Origin: an uncultured Pelagibacteraceae bacterium
GTDB taxonomy: Bacteria > Pseudomonadota > Alphaproteobacteria > Pelagibacterales > Pelagibacteraceae
DNA: 64,000 nt
Reading direction: 5' to 3'
Assembly (NCBI GenBank): GCA_902557775.1
Contig: CACEBD010000001.1
Span: 124,001-188,000 of the forward strand
The position numbers were made by a program, and so were the translations under genes. The notes under the pieces are model-generated. The model had not been told where the DNA came from. It saw only the letters and a list, made by a program, of their open reading frames with translations, and did no database searches. This document shows, in pieces, positions 53,563 to 62,826 of this stretch (position 1 is its first letter; every line of letters starts with the position of its first letter).

Positions 53563-54567
53563 ATGAGTAAAAAAAAATTAGCATTTTCTGGAGTTCAACC
53601 AACAGGGAATTTACATTTAGGAAATTATTTAGGCGCATTGAAAAACTTTGTATCTTTGCAAAAAGAAATGGAATGTATTTACTGTGTTGTAGATTTACAT
53701 GCTATAACTGTTTTTCAAAAACCTGAGGAGCTACGAAATAATGTTTTAGAGACTGTTGCCAGTTTTTTAGCAACAGGTCTTGACTCAGAAAAAAGTATCA
53801 TATTCAATCAGTCTGCAGTTTCTGGACATGCAGAGTTAGCTTGGATATTAAATTGTGTATCAAGAATGGGGTGGTTAAACAGAATGACACAATTTAAAGA
53901 TAAAGCTGGTGCTGATAAAGAAAAGGCCAGTGTTGGCTTATATATTTACCCGAATTTAATGGCCGCTGATATTCTTCTTTATAAAGCAACCCATGTTCCT
54001 GTAGGAGCAGATCAAAAACAGCATTTAGAGCTTTCTAGAGATATTGCACAAAAATTTAACAATGATTTTAATTGTAAAAACTTTTTTCCTCTACCAGAAG
54101 CATTAATTCCAAAAAATGTTTCAAGAATTATGAGTCTTAGGGATGGTACAAAAAAAATGAGCAAGTCTGAGGAGTCAGATTACTCTAGAATAAATTTAAA
54201 AGACACTGCAGATGAAATAAACAAAAAAATTAAAAAAGCAAAATCTGACTCAGAACAAATACCAGATAATTTAAAAAGCTTAGAAAAAAAACCTGAGGCT
54301 CTAAATCTTTTAAATATTTACTCAGAAATTTCAAGAAACAGTCTTGATAAAGTACTAATAGAAATGTCAGGTAAAGAATATTCTTATTTGAAAACTAAGC
54401 TAGCTGAGGTTTTAGTTGAAACAATTGCTCCTGTTGGAAAGGAAATTAAAAAATTATTAGGTGATAGGTCACACCTTGAGCAAATTTTGAAGAAAGGTAA
54501 GCAAAAAGCCAATATTATTGCTGAGGAAAACCTAAAAAATATACGTGAAAAAGTTGGATTGATATAA
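53563..54567 (+). CDS. trpS: Tryptophanyl-tRNA synthetase
   Basis: The 334-residue class I synthetase has [23 protein letters not shown] (8-30) with the HIGH motif as HLGN, VDLHAIT (about 43), [38 protein letters not shown] (about 128-165) and the KMSKS loop as [14 protein letters not shown] (about 200-213). Length matches the family. murJ precedes without a gap and the NifU-like gene follows after 12 bases. Confidence 0.98.
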   Translation: MSKKKLAFSGVQPTGNLHLGNYLGALKNFVSLQKEMECIYCVVDLHAITVFQKPEELRNNVLETVASFLATGLDSEKSIIFNQSAVSGHAELAWILNCVSRMGWLNRMTQFKDKAGADKEKASVGLYIYPNLMAADILLYKATHVPVGADQKQHLELSRDIAQKFNNDFNCKNFFPLPEALIPKNVSRIMSLRDGTKKMSKSEESDYSRINLKDTADEINKKIKKAKSDSEQIPDNLKSLEKKPEALNLLNIYSEISRNSLDKVLIEMSGKEYSYLKTKLAEVLVETIAPVGKEIKKLLGDRSHLEQILKKGKQKANIIAEENLKNIREKVGLI

Positions 54568-54579
54568 TATAAATTTTAT

Positions 54580-55128
54580 ATGATACAGACAGAGACTACA
54601 CCAAATCCTAACTCACTAAAGTTTCTTTCAGAAAAAATAATTTCTTCAATTGGAACAGAAGAGTTTCAGAAGAATAATGCAAAAGATTTGAAAAATTCAT
54701 TTATTAAAGAACTTTTGGAATTTAATGGAGTAGAATTAGTTCTTGTGTCAAAAAATTTTTTATCAGTAAAAAAAAATGACAAGACATCCTGGAATGAATT
54801 AAAACCTATGGTTATTTCTCATTTAAATCATTACTTTGAAAATAATGATGAACCAATACTTAAAGAGATAAAAAAAAATGAAGAAATGTTAAATGATGAA
54901 GACGAAACTATAAAAAAAATAATTGATGTATTAGATACTAAAATCAGACCTGCAGTTGCGAGAGATGGTGGCGATATTAAGTTTAAATCTTTTGATAACG
55001 GTGTAGTTAAGGTTGAGTTACAAGGAAGCTGCTCTGGTTGTCCAAGCTCTTTAATGACTTTAAAGCAAGGGGTTCAAAACCTTTTAAAGCACTACGTAAA
55101 AGAAGTTAACTCTGTTGAGGCAGTTTAA
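54580..55128 (+). CDS. NifU/NfuA-type iron-sulfur scaffold protein
   Basis: The 182-residue protein has an N-terminal Nfu_N domain starting MIQTETTPNPNSLKFLSEK (about 1-85) and a C-terminal NifU domain with VLDTKIRPAVARDGGDIKFKSFDNGVVKVELQGSCSGCPSSLMTLKQGVQNLL (about 122-174) carrying the CxxC (CSGC) that binds a cluster at the dimer interface. This is the eukaryote-like Nfu architecture (mitochondrial NFU1), usual in alphaproteobacteria. It delivers clusters to recipient proteins such as lipoyl synthase or aconitase. Confidence 0.96.
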   Translation: MIQTETTPNPNSLKFLSEKIISSIGTEEFQKNNAKDLKNSFIKELLEFNGVELVLVSKNFLSVKKNDKTSWNELKPMVISHLNHYFENNDEPILKEIKKNEEMLNDEDETIKKIIDVLDTKIRPAVARDGGDIKFKSFDNGVVKVELQGSCSGCPSSLMTLKQGVQNLLKHYVKEVNSVEAV

Positions 55129-55130
55129 AT

Positions 55131-56639
55131 ATGAAAAAAAAATTAAGTTATAGAGATAAATTATTAGAGCTTGCGTACATTTATAACGTAAAAGAAATTC
55201 AAGATTATACCAAACGTAGAAAAGATTTAACTACAGGTCAAATAGAATTAATTTTAAAAAAAAACAAAATTATCATTCCAAAAGAATTTAAAACTAATTT
55301 TTTAAAAGAGAATTTTGTTAAACCATTTACAAGGTTGAAATCAAGTATAGAAGATTACAAAGATGAAAAAATTAAAGATAAAAATCGATTTTTAAGAAGA
55401 GTTGAAAACTACAAATACGATTCATCTAGAAAAGTAAATCATGTATTAAATAATTTATGGAAAGGTATTGGCTCTGCAGGCCTTAATTTTTTAAACATCT
55501 TACCTAAGTTAGGTATAACTGTAGCAAAATTTTTTGGAGAACTTTTTACAGATGTATTTAACTCAATTTATAACCAACAAATTGATCAAAAAAGTGCAAG
55601 GAATGTGATAATTGGTTTTTTTGCAGTGGTTGGAATTTCAACAATTTTATACATTGGAGTAAATAGTTACAAAAATTTCGATTTTTCAGAAAAAAAAGTT
55701 GAAATAAAAAAACCCGATGTAAAAGTTAAGGAAGAAAATAAAAAACCTAAAGTGAAGTCTCAAAAAGAGGTGAAAAAACCTCAAAAAGAAATTGAGAAAA
55801 AAACTGAGAAACCACAATTAAAAGTTAAAAGAAATAATGTAGCAGAAGTTATTTTACCAGATTTAAATTTAAAGACGGAGACAGTTATTCAATTATTTAA
55901 AGACGTAGATTACGATTTAGGAAAAGTAAGAAATGAAAAATTAGTTAAACCTATATATTTTACTCAATTTCCAAGAGATTTGGATAACTTGCAAAGTGTG
56001 AAATTAAAGAAAGAAACTTTTATTAAGATAGTTTTACCGCTAATTGTGGCAGAGAATGAAAAAATTCTTGATGATAGAGAAAAATTGAAAATTTTATCTG
56101 AAAAAAAATTCACATCTGATTTAGAAAAGCAATGGCTGAGGCAAAAACTTTTAGAATACAAAGTTAAAAAAGGCAATTTAGATGAGTTGATGAGAAGAAT
56201 GGACATGATCCCCGTTTCTATTGCTTTGGCTCAAGCAGCTAAAGAAAGTGGATGGGGAACTTCAAGATTTGCATTAGAGGGAAATGCAATCTTTGGACAG
56301 TGGACTTGGGATGGTCAAGGTATAGCGCCTTTAAATAGAGACGGTGATAAAAACCACAAAATACTTAAATTTCCGATATTAAGAGCATCTGTAAAGGCTT
56401 ATAAAAATAATCTCAACACACATAAAAGCTATTTGAAATTCAGAGAAAAAAGAAGTTCTTTAAGAGAAAAAAATAAAAAAATCACTGGACTAGCTTTAAC
56501 AGGAACTCTAAAAAATTATGCTCAAACTGGATCTGAGTACACCAAGATTCTTAATCAAATTATTACTCAAAATAGATTATCTGATTTTGAACCTGTGAAA
56601 TTAGTAAATTCTGTAAAACAAGTAGAATTAAATTCTTAA
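55131..56639 (+). CDS. Membrane-anchored glucosaminidase-domain protein (Bax-like)
   Basis: The 502-residue protein has a basic N-terminal cytoplasmic region (about 1-155, with KRRKDLTTGQIELILKKN), one membrane helix NVIIGFFAVVGISTILYIGV (about 159-178), a Lys/Pro-rich linker (about 188-245) and a C-terminal glucosaminidase domain, about 335-490, with MDMIPVSIALAQAAKESGWGTSRFALEGNAIFGQWTWDGQGI; the catalytic Glu is in AKESGWG. E. coli Bax has the same catalytic type. It probably cleaves peptidoglycan in the periplasm. The N-terminal region resembles nothing I recognise. The gene follows NifU by 2 bases. Confidence 0.86.
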   Translation: MKKKLSYRDKLLELAYIYNVKEIQDYTKRRKDLTTGQIELILKKNKIIIPKEFKTNFLKENFVKPFTRLKSSIEDYKDEKIKDKNRFLRRVENYKYDSSRKVNHVLNNLWKGIGSAGLNFLNILPKLGITVAKFFGELFTDVFNSIYNQQIDQKSARNVIIGFFAVVGISTILYIGVNSYKNFDFSEKKVEIKKPDVKVKEENKKPKVKSQKEVKKPQKEIEKKTEKPQLKVKRNNVAEVILPDLNLKTETVIQLFKDVDYDLGKVRNEKLVKPIYFTQFPRDLDNLQSVKLKKETFIKIVLPLIVAENEKILDDREKLKILSEKKFTSDLEKQWLRQKLLEYKVKKGNLDELMRRMDMIPVSIALAQAAKESGWGTSRFALEGNAIFGQWTWDGQGIAPLNRDGDKNHKILKFPILRASVKAYKNNLNTHKSYLKFREKRSSLREKNKKITGLALTGTLKNYAQTGSEYTKILNQIITQNRLSDFEPVKLVNSVKQVELNS

Positions 56640-57695
56640 TTATTTATCGCTAACGACATATTGAATTCCTAACCATCTCCAAAAGTTATTTCTTTCTTTT
56701 AAAGAACAATTAATTCTTCCACGTTCACCTATAAATTTTTCAGCTATATAAATCTCCAAAATATTTTTTTCTGTAAAAGAAACTTTAGAATTTCTCCACT
56801 TATTGCCCTCATTTGAAAAACAATTAATTTGATTTATATTTTTAGTCTCCTCAAAAAACTTAATTTTAACAACTGGAGGATTCTTTGATTGCACAAGATA
56901 TTTATCTTCAGGTGTGATGCTTTCAAATTTTAAAGGAAGAGTTTTCATTAAAGTTTTAAATCTTTTTATTTCTCCATACTTTTCGTTGATTGGAAACCTA
57001 GGCAATTCAAACTTGTCCTTAGTCTCGTCGATTACTCCAGAGTGTTGTCCGAAAGCATATTTAAATCCTAAACTTTTTATTAAATTTTTAAATTCTGAAC
57101 TATATTCTCCAAATGGGTATGAAAAAAAATCTGAATTTTTACCTAATTTTTCCTCAAAAATTTTAATTGATTTTAAAATGTCACTTTCAATCACTTCTCT
57201 ACTTTCATCAACAAGATATTCATGAGAATGACTATGATTACCGATTTCAACAAAATCCTCTTTGTAAAGTTCACGTATTTGATCCCAGTTCATGTAGTTA
57301 AAAGCTCCAACCTCTCTGGTATTTACAAATAAAATAAAAGGAATTTGTTTTTGTTTAAGTATAGGCCAAGCATTTTTGTAAAAAGAAAGCAATCCATCGT
57401 CTACAGTAAACAAAATTTTTCTTTCTTTTTTCTTTTCGACTAGGCTTTGCTCAAATTCTTTAGGATGAATAAATTTTATTCCCTCATCCTCGATAATCTT
57501 AAGTTGTTCTTTAAAAACTTCTAATTGAATGTTTGTTGAGGGATATTTAGTTTCATTAAATCTGTGGTACATGATTGAAATAAGACCAAAATCATTGAAG
57601 TCATAATTGCTAGAACTATACACCTTTGATTGATTAGACTCAAAATTTATAATAAAAATTATTATGATTAAAAACTTTTTAATAATAAGTTGCAT
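56640..57695 (-). CDS. Polysaccharide deacetylase family protein
   Basis: The 351-residue product (ATG at 57695; a TTG two codons earlier is less likely) has a signal peptide MQLIIKKFLIIIIFIINF and a NodB-type domain: LISIMYHRF (about 41-49), RKILFTVDDGLLSFYKNAWPILKQ (about 92-115, catalytic Asp-Asp), EIGNHSHSHEYLVD (about 150-163, metal His-x-x-x-His) and FFSYPFGEYSSEFKNLIKSLGFKYAFGQHSG. A C-terminal beta-rich domain (about 260-351) follows. It may deacetylate peptidoglycan or an exopolysaccharide. It overlaps the divergent tsaB-like start by 32 bases. Confidence 0.88.
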   Translation of the reverse strand: MQLIIKKFLIIIIFIINFESNQSKVYSSSNYDFNDFGLISIMYHRFNETKYPSTNIQLEVFKEQLKIIEDEGIKFIHPKEFEQSLVEKKKERKILFTVDDGLLSFYKNAWPILKQKQIPFILFVNTREVGAFNYMNWDQIRELYKEDFVEIGNHSHSHEYLVDESREVIESDILKSIKIFEEKLGKNSDFFSYPFGEYSSEFKNLIKSLGFKYAFGQHSGVIDETKDKFELPRFPINEKYGEIKRFKTLMKTLPLKFESITPEDKYLVQSKNPPVVKIKFFEETKNINQINCFSNEGNKWRNSKVSFTEKNILEIYIAEKFIGERGRINCSLKERNNFWRWLGIQYVVSDK

Positions 57696-58041
57696 CGGCA
57701 AAGATGATAAATTAGGTTTAAGAATAAATAAAGATTTTTTTGTTCACAAACTAAACAATTATAAAAATGAAAAATTGGTGGGAGAAATATTTAGTCTTCT
57801 TAAAAGAGGGAAAACCAAACTAGATCAAAATTTTACCGTGATCGTTAATCAAGGCCCAGGCAGCTTTTCGGGGGTAAGAATTTCAATAGCGGTAGCAAAA
57901 GGTCTGGTGATTTCAAAAAATGTAAAATTATTTGGTTATAAAAATGAGGATTTAAAGGTATTTGATCAAGAAAACATCATAAAATTATTTGATGAAAAAT
58001 TGGTTGAAAAAAAATTGATTAAAGCCATCTATTTAAGTTAA
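57664..58041 (+). CDS. tsaB: Short TsaB-like protein (tRNA t6A synthesis), reduced to one domain
   Basis: The 125-residue protein contains the TsaB core FTVIVNQGPGSFSGVRISIAVAKGLVISKNVKLFGY (about 58-93; 'GPGSFTGLRIG...AKGLA' in the family), which is the TsaD-binding N-terminal domain. The usual N-terminal DTS is absent (LIISCIGKDDKLG) and the C-terminal half of the ~230-residue family is missing, stopping at LKAIYLS. Both ends are intact codons, so this looks like evolutionary reduction rather than a frameshift. The usual partner rimI is not next to it; fur follows 8 bases later. Confidence 0.75.
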   Translation: MIKNFLIISCIGKDDKLGLRINKDFFVHKLNNYKNEKLVGEIFSLLKRGKTKLDQNFTVIVNQGPGSFSGVRISIAVAKGLVISKNVKLFGYKNEDLKVFDQENIIKLFDEKLVEKKLIKAIYLS

Positions 58042-58049
58042 ATTAAGAT

Positions 58050-58469
58050 ATGAGTTTTATAGAAGAAAAGTGCAAACAAAAGGGCGTAAGATTAACGGAT
58101 CAGAGAAAAGTAATCGCAAAAGTCTTATCTGAGTCAAAAGAGGTTTACGGATCAAAAGATCATCCAGACGTTGACGAGCTTCATAAAAGAGTTTCAAATC
58201 TTGATGATAAAATAAGTATAGCTACGGTTTACAGAACCGTTAAACTTTTTGAAGAAGCTGGAATTTTAGTTAAACATGATTTTAAAGCAGGAAAAGCTCG
58301 GTACGAAATAAATGACGATCATAATCACTTAATTGATATTAACAGCGGGGAAATAGTAGAGTTTGTTGATAAAGATATTGAGGAACTTCAAAAAAAAATT
58401 GCAAAAAAATTAGGATATAATCTTGTAGATCATAAACTTGAATTATACGGTTCTAAGATTAAAAAATAA
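58050..58469 (+). CDS. fur: Fur-family metalloregulator (Mur subtype likely)
   Basis: The 139-residue protein has a winged-helix domain with GVRLTDQRKVIAKVL (about 11-25) and ISIATVYRTVKLFEEAGILVKHDF (about 54-77), then DHNHLIDINSGEIVEFVDKDIEEL (about 92-115). The CxxC zinc site of classical Fur is missing; alphaproteobacterial Mur proteins also lack it and read 'HHDHLIDV..G...EF', so a manganese- or iron-responsive Mur-like role is more likely than E. coli-type Fur. miaB starts 1 base later. Confidence 0.9.
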   Translation: MSFIEEKCKQKGVRLTDQRKVIAKVLSESKEVYGSKDHPDVDELHKRVSNLDDKISIATVYRTVKLFEEAGILVKHDFKAGKARYEINDDHNHLIDINSGEIVEFVDKDIEELQKKIAKKLGYNLVDHKLELYGSKIKK

Positions 58470-58470
58470 T

Positions 58471-59805
58471 TTGAAAAAAAAAATTTTTATAAAAACATTC
58501 GGGTGTCAAATGAATGAGTATGATAGCAACCGAATATTCGATCTAGCAAAAAAAATAAATTATCAAAAAACAGAAAGTATAGGAGAAGCTGATTGTTATG
58601 TGTTGAACACTTGTCACATAAGAGAAAAAGCGACTGAAAAAGTTTATCATGATATAGGAAGAGTAAAGAAAGAATTTAAAAATAGAAAAAAACCTATAGT
58701 AGTAGTAACTGGATGTGTAGCTCAGGCCGAAGGAGAAGTTTTATTAAAAAAAGAGAAATATATTGATGCAGTCATAGGCCCGCAGTCTTATCATAAGTTT
58801 AACAATACTTTAATAAAACTAGAAAAAAATACAAAAAAAATAAATTTTACAGAATTCGATGTAGCCGACAAATTTGATAATTTAAATATTATTAAAAATT
58901 CTGACAGTAATATTTCTACATTTATTACTATTCAGGAGGGATGTGATAAATTTTGTAAATTCTGTGTTGTCCCATATACAAGAGGACCTGAATACTCGAG
59001 ACCAGTTAAAGAAATACTAGAAGAGTGCAGAGTTGTCGTAGGTAACGGAGCTAGAGAAATTACTTTGCTAGGTCAAAATGTAAATGCATATAATTTTGAA
59101 GGAAAAAAACTATCAAATTTAATTTATGAAATTTCAAAAATTAACGAGCTTAAAAGAATTAGGTATACTACTTCTCACCCAGTAGATTTTTCTCAAGATT
59201 TGATAAATATTTATAACCAAACAGAAAAATTGATGCCATTAATTCATTTACCAGTTCAAAGTGGATCAAATAAGGTTTTAAGAAATATGAATAGAAAACA
59301 TACAATTGAGGAATATCTTAATTTGGTTGATATTCTAAAAAAAATTAATTCATCTATTAAATTTTCGAGTGATTTTATAATCGGTTACCCTGGAGAAACA
59401 GATAAAGACTTCAAAGATACATTAAATTTACTAAAAAAAGTCCAATTCATTAACTCTTACTCATTTATTTTTAGCCCAAGACCTGGTACACCTGCTTTCA
59501 AAATGAGTCAAATTGATCACAACACCTCAAAAAAAAGGCTGTTAATATTTCAAAAAACTGCTGAAGAAATAAAGATAAAATATAGAAAGAGTCTTTTTGG
59601 CAAAAAATTGAGAGTTTTATTTGAAAATAGATCGGGAAAATCTAATCAGTTTTTTGGTAGGGACGAGCACTCAAATTCTGTAATCGCAGAAAGTGACTTT
59701 AATTTAAAAGGTGAAATTAAAAATGTTCAAATAATTAATGGAAATCATAATACATTATTTGGTGAAGTTAACTCTAAAATCGGTCAAAATAATCATGCAG
59801 CATAA
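58471..59805 (+). CDS. miaB: tRNA ms2i6A37 methylthiotransferase
   Basis: MiaB adds the methylthio group to i6A37 of tRNAs. I chose the TTG at 58471, giving MKKKIFIKTFGCQMNEYDSNRI and 444 residues, the normal length, without overlapping fur; an upstream TTG at 58438 would add 11 residues. Cluster-binding Cys are in FGCQMN, NTCHIREKA and VVTGCVAQ; the radical-SAM motif GCDKFCKFCVVPYTRG sits at about 157-172; a C-terminal TRAM domain follows (VLFENRSGKSNQFFGRDEHSNSV). Confidence 0.97.
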   Translation: MKKKIFIKTFGCQMNEYDSNRIFDLAKKINYQKTESIGEADCYVLNTCHIREKATEKVYHDIGRVKKEFKNRKKPIVVVTGCVAQAEGEVLLKKEKYIDAVIGPQSYHKFNNTLIKLEKNTKKINFTEFDVADKFDNLNIIKNSDSNISTFITIQEGCDKFCKFCVVPYTRGPEYSRPVKEILEECRVVVGNGAREITLLGQNVNAYNFEGKKLSNLIYEISKINELKRIRYTTSHPVDFSQDLINIYNQTEKLMPLIHLPVQSGSNKVLRNMNRKHTIEEYLNLVDILKKINSSIKFSSDFIIGYPGETDKDFKDTLNLLKKVQFINSYSFIFSPRPGTPAFKMSQIDHNTSKKRLLIFQKTAEEIKIKYRKSLFGKKLRVLFENRSGKSNQFFGRDEHSNSVIAESDFNLKGEIKNVQIINGNHNTLFGEVNSKIGQNNHAA

Positions 59806-59807
59806 AT

Positions 59808-60812
59808 ATGTCTGAGATAAGTAAACTAGATCAAAATTTAATCATAAAAAAAATAGATAATAATACTGTTAATTTACAAATAATTGATAATGAAATGCTA
59901 ATGTCAATTGTAGGTCAATTTGATCAAAACTTAAAAAATCTTTCAAAATTAACTTCTACAGACGTTTTTTTTAGAGGAAATTCAATTACTTGCAAGGGAA
60001 ATAAAGAAAGTATTAACGTTTTTTGTGAAGCCATAAAATTTCTTATTGATAAATATTTTTTAACTAAAATAATTGAAAAAGAAGATATAATCTTATCAGT
60101 GAAAAAAAATACAGAAATAGAAACTTCAAATGTTAAATCATTTAACCAATTAATTAAAACACCAAGAAAAACAGTAATAGCTAGATCAGAAAAACAGTCT
60201 GCGTATATAAAAGCATTAAAAGAAAATGATATTATTATGTCACTTGGACCAGCAGGAACCGGTAAAAGCTTCTTAGCTGTCTCAGTTGGAGTTACTATGC
60301 TAATGGAAAAAAAAATTGATAGAGTGATATTATCACGGCCAGCTGTTGAGGCAGGAGAAAAATTAGGTTTTCTTCCCGGAGATATGAAAGAAAAAGTCGA
60401 TCCTTATTTAAGACCATTATACGATGCTCTTTATGAACTTTTTGGTGTTGACAAAATAGACAAAAAAATTGAATCAGGAGAAATAGAAATTGCACCTTTG
60501 GCGTTTATGAGAGGTAGGACATTAAAAAATTGCTTTGCAATACTAGATGAGGCTCAAAATGCTACCGAAACACAAATTAAGATGTTTTTAACAAGGATTG
60601 GTGAAAACTCAAAATTAGTTGTTAATGGAGACCCAACACAAATTGATTTAATTAATAAAACTCAATCAGGCTTAATAAAATCGAAAAATCTTCTTAAAAA
60701 TATTGATGAAATCAAAATTTTAGAATTTGATCATAACGATGTTGTTAGACATCCATTAGTTTCAAAAATTATTAGGGCTTACCAAAATAAAAGCACTGAT
60801 GATAAAGATTAA
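59808..60812 (+). CDS. PhoH-like ATPase
   Basis: The 334-residue protein has an N-terminal KH-like region (about 40-95, with FFRGNSITCKGN) and a PhoH ATPase with TPRKTVIARSEKQSAYIKAL (about 117-136), Walker A MSLGPAGTGKSFLAVSVGVT (about 144-163), VILSRPAVEAGEKLGFLPGDMKEKVDPYLRPLYDAL and Walker B CFAILDEAQNATETQIKMFLTRIGENSKLVVNGDPTQIDL (about 244-283). It is in the conserved miaB-phoH-ybeY-lnt cluster, implying a role in RNA or ribosome maturation. It overlaps ybeY by 14 bases. Confidence 0.96.
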   Translation: MSEISKLDQNLIIKKIDNNTVNLQIIDNEMLMSIVGQFDQNLKNLSKLTSTDVFFRGNSITCKGNKESINVFCEAIKFLIDKYFLTKIIEKEDIILSVKKNTEIETSNVKSFNQLIKTPRKTVIARSEKQSAYIKALKENDIIMSLGPAGTGKSFLAVSVGVTMLMEKKIDRVILSRPAVEAGEKLGFLPGDMKEKVDPYLRPLYDALYELFGVDKIDKKIESGEIEIAPLAFMRGRTLKNCFAILDEAQNATETQIKMFLTRIGENSKLVVNGDPTQIDLINKTQSGLIKSKNLLKNIDEIKILEFDHNDVVRHPLVSKIIRAYQNKSTDDKD

Positions 60813-61263
60813 TATCATTTCTAATAAAAAAACATGGTATCGCTATTTAAATAATCCAAGTAAGTTTATTCAAAATAAAACAAATAAGCTAAATAAAAAG
60901 ATTAAGATTTACAAAAAAAAGGTTATTTACTGTACCTTACTTTTAACAGGAGAAAAAGAAATTAAAAAACTTAACAAAAAGTTCAGAAAGAAAAATAAAT
61001 CAACTGATGTATTATCTTTTCCTTTCTACAGTAAGGTGGAATTAAATAAAAAATTAAAAAGAGAAAAAGAAATATATTTAGGCGATATTGTAATTAATAT
61101 TAGTGAAATTAAATCTAAGCAAAATAAAGAATTTTTTAAGATTGAGTTTAATAAACTTTGGATACATGGATTAGTTCATCTTTTTGGTTATGACCACAAG
61201 CGAAACAAAGATTTTAAAAATATGAACAGAATTGAAAAAAAATATCTTTCATATTTGGAATAA
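60799..61263 (+). CDS. ybeY: Endoribonuclease YbeY
   Basis: YbeY is a metal-dependent RNase needed for 16S rRNA 3'-end maturation and ribosome quality control. The 154-residue protein has STDVLSFPFY (about 70-79), GDIVINISE (about 95-103) and the zinc-binding HGLVHLFGYDHKRNKDFKNMN (about 129-149), a slightly relaxed form of H-G-x-L-H-L-x-G-Y-D-H. The N-terminal half is very lysine-rich. The stop is next to the lnt ATG. Confidence 0.96.
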   Translation: MIKINIISNKKTWYRYLNNPSKFIQNKTNKLNKKIKIYKKKVIYCTLLLTGEKEIKKLNKKFRKKNKSTDVLSFPFYSKVELNKKLKREKEIYLGDIVINISEIKSKQNKEFFKIEFNKLWIHGLVHLFGYDHKRNKDFKNMNRIEKKYLSYLE

Positions 61264-62826
61264 ATGTTTGAAAAATTTTTAAACAATCGGGGTCTAACAT
61301 TATTTGTAATTCCTTTTATATTAGGGTCTCTATGTGTTTTTTCATTCCAGCCCTTTAATTATACGATAATTAATTTTTTGGTATTACCAATATTATTTTA
61401 CTTAATTATTTTTATTAAGAAGAAATCAAAAAGTGTTTATAGAAAAAAACCTTATAAAAAAAACTTATTTATTTTTGGTACTGCTTTTGGTTACGGATAT
61501 TATTTAGCAGGAATTCATTGGATAACAAATTCATTAACCTTTGATGAAAGTTTCAAAATTTTGATTCCAATCGCTTTAATTCTAATTCCACTATTTCTAA
61601 GTCTATTTTTCTCAATTTTAATTTTAATTATTGGCCCATTATTAAATTTAAATGTTGCTTCGGTATTTTTATTTTCAGTAGGTCTAGCTTTATCTGATTA
61701 TATTAGATCAAAAATACTTACGGGATTTCCTTGGAATTTATGGGCATATAGTTATTCTTGGGCCACAGAAATAATACAAATATCAAATAAAATAGGTCTG
61801 TTTGCTTTTAATTTTTTAGCAATATCAATTTTCATAATACCTTCGATTCTTTTTTTTAAAATAAATTTAAGTAAAAAAATCATTTCGTTACTAATTATAC
61901 CATTAATATTTTTTATTTTGTTTATCTATGGAAATCATACAATCAATCAGAATAAAGAAAAATTATTAGTTAAAAAAGAAAAATTTAATATTAAAGTTAT
62001 CTCACCTAATTTTGAATTAAAATACGACCTAACAGAAAAGGAAATTACGAAAAGATTATATAGTCTCATTAGATATAGCGATCCAAACAAAAATCTAAAA
62101 ACTCTTTTTGTTTGGCCAGAGGGGGTTTTTAGTGGTTATAGCTATCGTGAAATATCAGAATTAAAAAAAATATTTCAAAAAAACTTCAGTAAACAACATT
62201 ACATTTTATTTGGAATTAATAAGATTAATGAAGAAGGAAATAATTATTATAATAGTTTAGTAATTGTTAATAATAACATGGAAATTATTCAGGAATATAA
62301 AAAACTAAAACTTGTTCCGTTTGGGGAATTTTTACCATTTGAGTCATTATTGGAAAAATTTGGTATCAAAAAAATTACAGAAGGTTACGGCTCTTTTTCA
62401 AAAGGAAATGAACAAAAAAATCTAAAATTTGAAAAATTAAACATTCTACCTTTAATTTGTTATGAAATTATTTTTCCAGAACTAATTCAATCATCAAATC
62501 AAAATACAAATCTGATTATAAATATTTCAGAAGACGGGTGGTTTGGAAAATCTATTGGTCCCTATCAACATTTTTCCAAGGGGATATTTAGAGCTATTGA
62601 ACAAGATACATTTCTGATTAGATCAGCCAATAAAGGGATAAGTGCAATTATTAACAATAAAGGAGAGATTGTAAAAAAATTATTACCTAGTGAGTCTGGG
62701 AATATTGAACTAGATGTTCCATTAACAAAAAATGATAGCAAAAATAAAAATGATTTAATATTTTTTATTCTTCTATTTACATATGTTTTAATCTTTTATA
62801 TTTACAGAGATAAATATGAAAAGTAA
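61264..62826 (+). CDS. lnt: Apolipoprotein N-acyltransferase
   Basis: Lnt adds the third acyl chain to lipoproteins at the inner membrane. The 520-residue protein has about six N-terminal membrane helices (to ~225), including [12 protein letters not shown] and [16 protein letters not shown], followed by the nitrilase-like domain with catalytic Glu in [10 protein letters not shown] (about 282), Lys in [16 protein letters not shown] (about 345-360) and Cys in [12 protein letters not shown] (about 399-410), then a final anchor helix. Its substrates in this window include LptE-, DUF3576- and BON-type lipoproteins. It overlaps metK by 11 bases. Confidence 0.97.
   Translation: MFEKFLNNRGLTLFVIPFILGSLCVFSFQPFNYTIINFLVLPILFYLIIFIKKKSKSVYRKKPYKKNLFIFGTAFGYGYYLAGIHWITNSLTFDESFKILIPIALILIPLFLSLFFSILILIIGPLLNLNVASVFLFSVGLALSDYIRSKILTGFPWNLWAYSYSWATEIIQISNKIGLFAFNFLAISIFIIPSILFFKINLSKKIISLLIIPLIFFILFIYGNHTINQNKEKLLVKKEKFNIKVISPNFELKYDLTEKEITKRLYSLIRYSDPNKNLKTLFVWPEGVFSGYSYREISELKKIFQKNFSKQHYILFGINKINEEGNNYYNSLVIVNNNMEIIQEYKKLKLVPFGEFLPFESLLEKFGIKKITEGYGSFSKGNEQKNLKFEKLNILPLICYEIIFPELIQSSNQNTNLIINISEDGWFGKSIGPYQHFSKGIFRAIEQDTFLIRSANKGISAIINNKGEIVKKLLPSESGNIELDVPLTKNDSKNKNDLIFFILLFTYVLIFYIYRDKYEK

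Noticed and set aside
62700-62815. A SAM riboswitch in front of metK
   Set aside because: The region is coding sequence of lnt and metK starts inside lnt, so there is no leader in which such an element could fold independently.
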